Assembly: GCF_000826145.2 (NCBI RefSeq)
Contig: NZ_LN651336.1
Coordinates: forward strand, 291,501-355,500
Direction of reading: 5' to 3'
From: Sporosarcina koreensis
GTDB taxonomy: Bacteria > Bacillota > Bacilli > Bacillales_A > Planococcaceae
DNA: 64,000 nucleotides
The notes beneath the pieces are model-generated. The model made no database searches and had not been told where the DNA came from. It saw nothing but the letters and a program-made list of their open reading frames with translations. This document shows, one piece after another, positions 42,167 to 48,987 of this stretch (positions are counted from its first letter, which is position 1; each line of letters starts with the position of its first letter). The translations under genes and the position numbers were made by a program.

Positions 42167-42941
42167 TCCCCTGATGCCGCTTCCGATGTACACGATCGAT
42201 ACGGATCTCCAGATCGTCCGGGTCAATCAGGCGGCCGCGACAATGCTCGCCGCCGGCTCGAGCATCCTGGACGTCATCGAGTCCGAAAGCCGCCGGAAGG
42301 TCGAGCGGCGGATCCGGGAATCGGACACAGTCGAAGCGCTCGAAGTCAATGTCCTGTCCCCCTCCGGTTCCGTCCTGCTTGCTGATCTGTATGCTTCCTG
42401 GACGGAGGAGCCTGCCTGCGAGGTGGTCATCGTCAAAAAAGACCAGGCGATCCTGAAAGTGAGCGAACAGCTGACGCGGCTGCGCACCCGCCTGACGGAG
42501 ACCGACTTCCAGCTGCTCGAGGCGAAGGAATCGGCGGAAACCCTGCTGCAGGAAAACATCAAGCTGTCCTCCCCGTTCATCGAGCTGACGGATACGGTCG
42601 CTGTCGTGCCGATTTTTGGCGATCTGGATGAGGAAAAATCTTCCGCCATCGCACGCGGGCTCACCGAACGGTCTGCGAAATCGGGCGTGCAGACGATCAT
42701 CCTCGACTTCACCGCGGTCGGGCGGATTGAGCAGGATGGCTTATATGGATTCGAAAAACTGATCGGCGTATTGGAACTGCTCGGCTTTTCCCTGATTGTG
42801 ACCGGCCTGAACCCGCTTCACGTGAAAGTCTGGAATCAGCTGGACTTCACCGCCGAGGTGCGGTTCGTGAAAACATTGAAGCGGGCCATTGCCGAGCTCA
42901 CGCAAAAGAAAACACAGTCCATCCGAAAACCAGCCTTGTGA
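42153..42941 (+). CDS. PAS-STAS protein, RsbR/stressosome type
   Basis: 262 residues; ATG 42153 overlaps the B12 gene by 14 bases. N-terminus is PAS-like (MYTIDTDLQIVRVNQAAATM), then a coiled-coil linker about 95-140 (LTETDFQLLEAKESAETLLQ) and a C-terminal STAS domain with the RsbR-type start SSPFIELTDTVAVVPIFGDL and IILDFTAVGRIEQDG, where the Thr matches an RsbT-type phosphorylation site. Such proteins form the stressosome that releases RsbT and turns on SigB. Translation coupling with a B12 photoreceptor-like protein suggests light- or cobalamin-dependent stress signalling. Confidence 0.85.
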   Translation: MSYPNPLMPLPMYTIDTDLQIVRVNQAAATMLAAGSSILDVIESESRRKVERRIRESDTVEALEVNVLSPSGSVLLADLYASWTEEPACEVVIVKKDQAILKVSEQLTRLRTRLTETDFQLLEAKESAETLLQENIKLSSPFIELTDTVAVVPIFGDLDEEKSSAIARGLTERSAKSGVQTIILDFTAVGRIEQDGLYGFEKLIGVLELLGFSLIVTGLNPLHVKVWNQLDFTAEVRFVKTLKRAIAELTQKKTQSIRKPAL

Positions 42942-42954
42942 GGGCTGGTTTTTT
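42928..42954 (+). terminator. Terminator of the B12/STAS operon
   Basis: AACCAGCC, loop with the stop codon, GGCTGGTT then TTTT. Confidence 0.85.
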
Positions 42955-43008
42955 CATTGTCCGGGTTGTGCTGGATCCATTTCCTGTTCAGCCGCCAGCG
43001 CGCTTCTT

Positions 43009-43941
43009 TCAATCCACCCGTTTTTCACTCATCAGCTCACTCACCATGCCGAGCCGCAGACCTTTCGCTTTGATTTGCTTGATCATCTCATCTAATCCTT
43101 TGGCCACAGGATCTGTCGGGTGCATGAGAATCATCGTGCCATTCTCCGTTTGCGACAGGACACGCTGCACCATCTCGGACGGCTCGGGCTTTTTCCAGTC
43201 GACCGTATCGGCTGTCCAAAGGATCGTCTTCATGTCGAGCTCGGCAGCAACAGCGACCGTCTGCGCGTTGAAGCTGCCGCTTGGCGGTCCGAACCATTTG
43301 GGCTGGATGCCGAGTGTCTGCTGGATGACCTCGTTCGTCTTCTGCAGTTCTTCCCTCGTCTCTGCGGCGGAACGTTTCTGCAGGTCAGGATGGCTGTATG
43401 CATGATTGCCGATCTCATGTCCCGCCTCGTGAATCGTTTTTGCCACTTCAGGATTTTTTGCCGTCCAGCTGCCGTCGAAGAAGAACGTCGCTTTGACTTC
43501 GTTTGTCTTCAAAATCTGCAGGATGGCAGGGATGTATTCCTCTCCCCACGCGACATTGATGAGCAGCGACACCATGGGCTTGCCAGGATTGCCCCGATAG
43601 ATCGGATGGGGATCCAGATCATCCAGGTGCACCCTCGGCTCTGTCTCCTTGAATACCAGCTTGGTTTTATCGAATCTCCCAGTTTTCTTCATCCGGTCAT
43701 GGCTGGCCACCCGGTCGACCTGCCAGCCGTTATAGCCGGGAACCGCTTTCCATATCCGGTCCACGACGGCATCGACAGGCTTGATATCATGCTGGGCTGC
43801 GTACGCTTGGATTTTTCGTCTCAGCTCATCTTTCGGCAGTCCGCCGTGCTGTCCCATCGCACTTTCCGAGAACAGTAAATTGCCGATCAGTATAATGGAA
43901 ATACCGATCACTCCTGCGAACACCCACCTGCTTGTCTTCAT
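43009..43941 (-). CDS. Polysaccharide deacetylase-like protein (YlxY type)
   Basis: 310 residues from ATG 43941 with CGGAGGACTGACT. N-terminal signal/anchor 5-25, a helical region about 30-120, then a NodB/CE4 barrel: MVSLLINVAWGEEY replaces the normal T/S-F-DD motif, so the catalytic base Asp is missing, while the metal-type HEIGNHAYSHPDL (HxxxH) is present, and GPPSGSFNAQT and LMHPTD follow. Loss of the first Asp is also the pattern I recall for Bacillus YlxY, a sporulation-type paralogue of unclear activity. Confidence 0.85.
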   Translation of the reverse strand: MKTSRWVFAGVIGISIILIGNLLFSESAMGQHGGLPKDELRRKIQAYAAQHDIKPVDAVVDRIWKAVPGYNGWQVDRVASHDRMKKTGRFDKTKLVFKETEPRVHLDDLDPHPIYRGNPGKPMVSLLINVAWGEEYIPAILQILKTNEVKATFFFDGSWTAKNPEVAKTIHEAGHEIGNHAYSHPDLQKRSAAETREELQKTNEVIQQTLGIQPKWFGPPSGSFNAQTVAVAAELDMKTILWTADTVDWKKPEPSEMVQRVLSQTENGTMILMHPTDPVAKGLDEMIKQIKAKGLRLGMVSELMSEKRVD

Positions 43942-44138
43942 AGTCAGTCCTCCGTCCGGCGTTTTGCGTTTAGGATTACCTGTCCGAAGGGAACTATTCA
44001 CATTTGCCGGAACAGCCGCGTCTTGCCCAGTCCGAAAGCACAGCATTCATCCCCTTTCAGCCGGGTATCAAAACGGGTAAGATGATATACTGGTGTCAGG
44101 TATCTGAGAATGTTCCAAAGCAGATATACGGTATCCAA

Positions 44139-44196
44139 GATCCTGTCTGCGGTTACACGGCCCGACCGCCGGGCCTGCGGGATAGCTGACAGGATC
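44139..44196 (+). promoter_or_regulatory. Structured RNA leader candidate before the Ca/Na antiporter
   Basis: Perfect outer pair GATCCTGTC (44139-44147) and GACAGGATC (44188-44196) enclose an inner GGCCCG-ACCGC-CGGGCC hairpin. No T run follows, so it is not a simple terminator. It lies 40 bases before the GTG at 44237. I cannot match it to a known riboswitch class. Confidence 0.45.
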
Positions 44197-44236
44197 CCTC
44201 CAAAACAACCTGTTACAGAACTGGAGCTGAGCGTAC

Positions 44237-45193
44237 GTGACTTATGTGTTATTGCTGATCGGATTTGTCTTACTCATAAAAGGGGCGGACTTTTTCGTCG
44301 ATGGGTCGTCCAACATTGCAAGGCTGCTGCGGGTTCCGCCGATCTTGATCGGGCTGACGATCGTCGCGTTCGGAACGAGTTCTCCCGAAGCGACGGTCAG
44401 TATCATCGCGGCACTGGAAGGCACGGCAGGCGTCGCGGTGGGGAATGTCGTCGGCAGTAACATTTTCAATATCACCCTCGTTGTTGGGGTCGCGGCGATT
44501 TTGTATCCGCTGAAAGTCGAGAGTGAAAACGTCAAGAAAGAGATCCCGTTCACGCTGCTCGCAAGCATTGCGCTGTTCATCGTCATGAGTGATGTGGCGC
44601 TGCAGGGCTTCGGCAGCAATATGATCACGCGGGCCGATGGGTTCATCTTCCTGCTGTTCCTGTCGATCTTCTTGTATTATGTGATCGAGCACGGTCTGAA
44701 AAGCCGGAAGGAGTCGATGAACGAACCCATGGCAGCTGTCAGCGGGTCGTGGGGGAAAAACATCCTCATCACCCTGCTCGGGCTTGCCGCTATCATCTTC
44801 GGCGGGGATCTGGTCGTCGATAACGGCACCGCGATCGCCTACTCCCTCGGGATGAGTGAGACACTTGTAGGTCTGACGATCATCGCGATCGGCACGTCGC
44901 TGCCTGAACTGGTGACGTCGATCACCGCGGCGCTGAAGAAAGAGAGCGAGATTGCGCTCGGCAATATTATCGGCAGCAATATCTTCAACATCCTGTTCGT
45001 GCTCGGTGTCTCTTCGGCCATTTCGCCGCTTGCGGTGGACGGCAAAGTGCTGATCGACGTCGTGTTCATGATCGCACTGACACTCGTCCTGCTCGTCTTT
45101 GCGCGGACCGGCTACCGCATCGGAAAACGGGAAGGCTGGGTGCTCGCTGCGTTCTATGTAATCTATCTGGTGTACATCATCGTTCGGAACTGA
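44237..45193 (+). CDS. Calcium/sodium antiporter (CaCA family, YrbG-like)
   Basis: 318 residues, GTG start at 44237 with GGAG 10 bases upstream. Ten transmembrane segments in two inverted halves; each half carries an alpha-repeat: GTSSPEATVSI near 48-58 and GTSLPELVTSI near 218-228, both with the ion-binding Glu, plus VGSNIFNI and IGSNIFNI in the second alpha helices. Exchanges cations (Ca, possibly Mn) for Na or H across the membrane. A structured leader precedes it. Confidence 0.93.
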   Translation: MTYVLLLIGFVLLIKGADFFVDGSSNIARLLRVPPILIGLTIVAFGTSSPEATVSIIAALEGTAGVAVGNVVGSNIFNITLVVGVAAILYPLKVESENVKKEIPFTLLASIALFIVMSDVALQGFGSNMITRADGFIFLLFLSIFLYYVIEHGLKSRKESMNEPMAAVSGSWGKNILITLLGLAAIIFGGDLVVDNGTAIAYSLGMSETLVGLTIIAIGTSLPELVTSITAALKKESEIALGNIIGSNIFNILFVLGVSSAISPLAVDGKVLIDVVFMIALTLVLLVFARTGYRIGKREGWVLAAFYVIYLVYIIVRN

Positions 45194-45203
45194 CATCACG
45201 GCA

Positions 45204-45250
45204 AAAAGGCTGCCGGCTGCAAGGATTCCTTGCAGCCGGCAGCCTTTATT
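45204..45250. terminator. Bidirectional terminator between convergent genes
   Basis: AAAAGGCTGCCGGCTGCAAG and CTTGCAGCCGGCAGCCTTTA: an 18-bp perfect stem around GATTC. Confidence 0.93.
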
Positions 45251-45264
45251 CAATCCAGTCCGGG

Positions 45265-45924
45265 TCAGTCCCGGATGTTCCTCACGTAACTCCATTTTTC
45301 CTGATCGAGCAGGTCGTTCATGTCCACTTGCACGTTTCCGCCCAGATAGACGATGTCCCCTTCGATCGCGACAATCATCGCTTCCATGTCAATTTCGCTG
45401 TCCGCCCTGCGGCAGATATCCCCGATGCCCGGGATGTAGACTTCCTGCAGGTCGTCGCCGGATGGTTCGTCTTCTCCATCATCCGTTTCCAGATCCGGGT
45501 CCTGAAGGTCGATGACCGTCGCACCGTCTGACAATCCGGGCACCATGACCCAATATTCGTTGAAACGGATACCGTTGGACTGGTTCGTGATGACCCCGTT
45601 CCCTTCGACGGACGAGACGGCCTCGATCGTATTCAGATGATGCTGGTCGAGCGGGTCCGGCTGCGGGTTGATGACGATGATGTAGTCCCCGACTTCAGCT
45701 TTGACCGTTTTGTCGAGCGTGTACCGTTCCCGGTTGAATACGAAACTGTCGAGGTGCTTCGGCTTATAGAAATCGATCTCTTTCGCTGTTGCCAGCTTCT
45801 GTTTGAAATCCTCCATGCGGATCAGATGGACCGACTTCTTGAAGAACGGCTTCACCGAATAGACCTTATGCAATTTGTTCTGATAGTAGACGAATTGTCC
45901 TTTCCGGACGTTGACGAGTTTCAT
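45265..45924 (-). CDS. Hypothetical protein coupled to the betaine transporter
   Basis: 219 residues, beta-rich cytoplasmic protein. N-terminus MKLVNVRKGQFVYYQNKLHK gives an SH3-like strand pattern seen also in KOW-like or elongation-factor-type domains (VYSVKPFF.KSVHLIRM), with a second related beta segment near the C-terminus (GDIVYLGGNVQVDMNDLL). The middle has an Asp/Glu-rich loop. Its ATG overlaps the BCCT transporter stop by four bases, so it is co-translated and may modulate the transporter. No family recognised with confidence. Confidence 0.7.
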   Translation of the reverse strand: MKLVNVRKGQFVYYQNKLHKVYSVKPFFKKSVHLIRMEDFKQKLATAKEIDFYKPKHLDSFVFNRERYTLDKTVKAEVGDYIIVINPQPDPLDQHHLNTIEAVSSVEGNGVITNQSNGIRFNEYWVMVPGLSDGATVIDLQDPDLETDDGEDEPSGDDLQEVYIPGIGDICRRADSEIDMEAMIVAIEGDIVYLGGNVQVDMNDLLDQEKWSYVRNIRD

Positions 45925-47438
45925 TTTTTCTCACGCCTTTCCATAGATGTCGTTCGCAGTCTCCGTCCTTCATTCTCCCTGATGGTTCTGTAAAAAGCAA
46001 TGACCATCATGATCAATATCAAAGAGAATGGCAGTGCCGCAATGATCAGCATGTTCTGGAACCCTTGGATGCCGCCGGAGTACAGGACGATCGCCGCCAT
46101 ACCCGATAACAGCAGTCCCCAGGCGATCTTGACGACGTTCGACGGATTCAGCTGTCCGCCCGTGGTGAACATGCCGAGGACGAATGTCGCGGAATCCGCG
46201 GAGGTGATGAAGAAGATCGCGATGACCACAACGGTCAGCAGCGACAGGACCGCGGTCATCGGATAATGGGTATACATGCCGAACGTGACGGTTTCCGTCG
46301 CCAGCTCGGATAATTTCGCAATGCCGTTCATCTGCACATTCAACGCCGAGCCGCCGAACACCCCGAAAAAGATGAAGGTCACGAGTGTCGGTGCGACCAG
46401 CACGCCGATGATGAATTGCCGGATTGTGCGGCCTTTCGATACCCGGGCGATGAACATTCCGACGAATGGCGCCCAGGAGATCCACCAGGCCCAGTAGAAG
46501 AGCGTCCAGTCATTCACGAAACCGCGCTGGGTGACATTGACCGGCTTCAAGTCGAAGCTCATCTGGACAAAATGGCTGATGTAATTGCCGAATGAGGTGA
46601 CGGAAATATTCATGATGTAGACTGTCGGGCCGACGACGAACAGCAGCACCAGCAAAATGCCCGCAAGCCACAGATTAATGGTGCTGAGGTGTTTGATGCC
46701 GTTGCCGAGACCCGACCAGGCGGATGCGATGAATGTGACGGTCGCGATACCGAGAATGATCATCTGGAACCAGAACGTGTTCGGGGCATCGAACAGGAAT
46801 GTCAGCCCGCTGTTGATCTGCGCGGAGCCGAAACCGAGGGTGGACGCCACACCGACAACCGTGGCGAAGACGGCAAGGGTATCGATGATCTGTCCCAGCG
46901 TGCCGCGCATCAGTTTCTGTCCGAGCAGCGGTTCAAGTGTCGCGCTGACAAGCCCTGGGGCGCCGACACGGAACTTGAAATACGCGAAAATCATCGCGAC
47001 GACCGCATACAGCCCCCATCCATGGAAGCCCCAGTGGAGAAACGCATATTGCAGCGAGTCGAGGACAGCCTGTTCGGAACCCGGCTCTCCGTTCGGTGAC
47101 TGAATGAACGCATGCGAAATGGTTTCCGCGGTCGTGAAGAACATCAGACCGATCCCCATTCCTGCGCTGAACAGCATGGCGAACCACGCCATCAGGCTGA
47201 AGTCGGGTTCGTCATTGTCCTTACCGAGTTTGACATTGCCGTACTTCGAAAACATCATATAGATGCAGAAGCTGATGAGGGCGATGATGACCAGTGTGTA
47301 GAACCAGCCGAAATCATTGGAGATGAGTGCCGTCGCCTGGCTGGTGATGCTATTAAGATTGTCAGGGGCTACGAACCCCCAGATGACAATCGCCATACAG
47401 ATGGCGACCGCGTACCAGAATACGTTTGTTATGTGCAA
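45921..47438 (-). CDS. opuD: BCCT family glycine betaine/choline transporter
   Basis: 505 residues, TTG start at 47438 with AGGGGAATTCAA. Twelve transmembrane segments; signature GFHGWGLYAVVA and the Trp-rich TM8 block FYWAWWISWAPFVGMFIARVS (aromatic cage and Na site, here noted in two parts of under 20 residues) match OpuD/BetP. FFTTAETISHAF and GMGIGLMFF form TM3. Imports compatible solute with sodium for osmotic protection. C-terminal tail is short (about 20 residues), so the osmosensing tail of BetP is absent. Confidence 0.93.
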   Translation of the reverse strand: MHITNVFWYAVAICMAIVIWGFVAPDNLNSITSQATALISNDFGWFYTLVIIALISFCIYMMFSKYGNVKLGKDNDEPDFSLMAWFAMLFSAGMGIGLMFFTTAETISHAFIQSPNGEPGSEQAVLDSLQYAFLHWGFHGWGLYAVVAMIFAYFKFRVGAPGLVSATLEPLLGQKLMRGTLGQIIDTLAVFATVVGVASTLGFGSAQINSGLTFLFDAPNTFWFQMIILGIATVTFIASAWSGLGNGIKHLSTINLWLAGILLVLLFVVGPTVYIMNISVTSFGNYISHFVQMSFDLKPVNVTQRGFVNDWTLFYWAWWISWAPFVGMFIARVSKGRTIRQFIIGVLVAPTLVTFIFFGVFGGSALNVQMNGIAKLSELATETVTFGMYTHYPMTAVLSLLTVVVIAIFFITSADSATFVLGMFTTGGQLNPSNVVKIAWGLLLSGMAAIVLYSGGIQGFQNMLIIAALPFSLILIMMVIAFYRTIRENEGRRLRTTSMERREKK

Positions 47439-47801
47439 TTGAATTCCCCTATTCTCTATCCATCAGATTTCGCACGCCTTCGCGCCTGCCCCAGGCAGTC
47501 GGGCGGTTTACAGAAGTCCTGGTTTGAAACATATGTAATAAGAACCAGTAACAGGATACCGTCATTCCGCTTAGCGAATTCCGCGCCAGTAGTATAGTGT
47601 TCCACACAGCGCCCTCCTGCAAACCTTCAGACTGCAATTTTCTGTATGTCCAGCGGTATTGGCAGAGGTTATAGGAACTGAAAAGGCCGCCTGGACTGCA
47701 GCCAGGCGGCATATATGTTTATATTCATCGTGTTTCCTCAGCAGTCGTGTCACCCGGATCCGTCACCGGTTCCCGGCTTGCGGTTTGCAGAGCAGCATCG
47801 A
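47439..47801. other. Intergenic region
   Basis: No gene seen. It contains the leader of the BCCT gene (47440-47640) and the terminator of the nuclease-like lipoprotein gene. Likely osmotic promoter of opuD lies here but no clear hexamers stand out. Confidence 0.5.
47681..47710 (-). terminator. Terminator of the nuclease-like lipoprotein gene
   Basis: Minus strand: GCCGCCTGG, loop CTGCAGT, CCAGGCGGC then CTTTTC. It is 92 bases after the stop codon. Confidence 0.65.
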
Positions 47802-48827
47802 TCATTCTCCCACCATGCCGTCGTGGTCGTTGTCCCGCATGTATTTGTATAACCAGTGGTCGCTCGTGATCGGCATACTGAAGCCGGCCGCTTTCGCTTC
47901 GGCGATGGTCACCATGCCGTTCCCGTTTGCGTCCACGCTGGAGAGATCCCCTTCTTCGGAAGAAGGGGCAGCTGGTGCCGAAGGCGTGGATGGAGCAGAT
48001 GGCTGTGATTCGTTTTTCGGTGCCGTCCCGCCATTGCCCGTCAATCCGAGCGATTCGTTCACACTGTCCGGGTTTTCATTGTCAAAATCCTCGGTGACCT
48101 GGTTGCCTTTCACCGTATAGGTGTAATGGTAATGGGATGGGATCTGGGTCTCCGTATCCGGGTAGGTGATGATCGCTTCGAAGTCCGTCGCACCGCCCGC
48201 TGTACGGATCACTTTTTCCATATAGGCCTGGTCGCCATGCCGGTTGAGCACACTGTCCTGCGGGGTGATGTTATACGCATTGGAGACGCCGCCCAGGGAA
48301 TCGGCGATGACATGCCCTTCATCCAGCACGGGACTTTCCACGCCAGGGACCTTGGCTTCATCGGAATAATATCTGCCGGATGATGTTACCGATTCGTTGC
48401 TGTCGTCCTGCGGGATAATCTCGTCCGCCGTGACACGCACCAGCTGCCCATGTTCGTTCGTGAATCCCCAATATTCCCGGCCCCCGTATCCGATATCGAC
48501 GACCGTATTCGGTTCACGTGTCCCCGAGAGGTCTCCGCCGTCAACGTCGATCAGGTGGTATCCGGCGAACCGTTCCTCTACCGGCTGGGCGGGCGGTTCC
48601 TCCGCTTTGGGCTCTTCTGCTGCTGGTTCCTCCTCTTCCGGTTCACCGGAAGCCGGCTCCTCCGCAGGAGCTGTAACGGGTGATTCGTTTTGACCTGTAT
48701 TTGTTACGGCGGCCGTCTGCTCTTGTGAAATCTTCTGCTCGTCCGATTCCGCCGTATCTCCTGAATCGGTACAGCCGGCCAGCAAGATCATCATTGCCGA
48801 TAAAATCAAATAGTTTAGTCTTTTCAT
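47802..48827 (-). CDS. Lipoprotein nuclease (NucA/DNA-entry-type) with EF-hand-like repeats
   Basis: 341 residues. Lipobox ILLAGC, then a Pro/Glu-rich spacer to about 85 (EEEEPAAEEPKAEEPPAQP). Residues 90-255 resemble the DNA/RNA non-specific endonuclease domain of NucA-like proteins: DEGHVIADSLGG (DxGH core), SNAYNITPQDSVLN, and YMEKVIR. The C-terminus carries two EF-hand-like loops, DANGNGMVTIAEA and DNDHDGMVGE, as in excalibur-type surface nucleases. Probably a surface calcium-dependent nuclease used for DNA uptake or nutrient scavenging. Nuclease activity is inferred from the motif. Confidence 0.75.
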   Translation of the reverse strand: MKRLNYLILSAMMILLAGCTDSGDTAESDEQKISQEQTAAVTNTGQNESPVTAPAEEPASGEPEEEEPAAEEPKAEEPPAQPVEERFAGYHLIDVDGGDLSGTREPNTVVDIGYGGREYWGFTNEHGQLVRVTADEIIPQDDSNESVTSSGRYYSDEAKVPGVESPVLDEGHVIADSLGGVSNAYNITPQDSVLNRHGDQAYMEKVIRTAGGATDFEAIITYPDTETQIPSHYHYTYTVKGNQVTEDFDNENPDSVNESLGLTGNGGTAPKNESQPSAPSTPSAPAAPSSEEGDLSSVDANGNGMVTIAEAKAAGFSMPITSDHWLYKYMRDNDHDGMVGE

Positions 48828-48987
48828 TAATATAAACCCCTGTATATGGTATTTTATACGGATATCACAGGATTTACCTGCGCAACCGCATAAAAACCAT
48901 AGTACGTCACATTCATCCGGGACGCAATGTAAATTTTCAATTTATGGAATGAAAAAGTGAAAGATCCCTCTCGCATCACCATCAACC

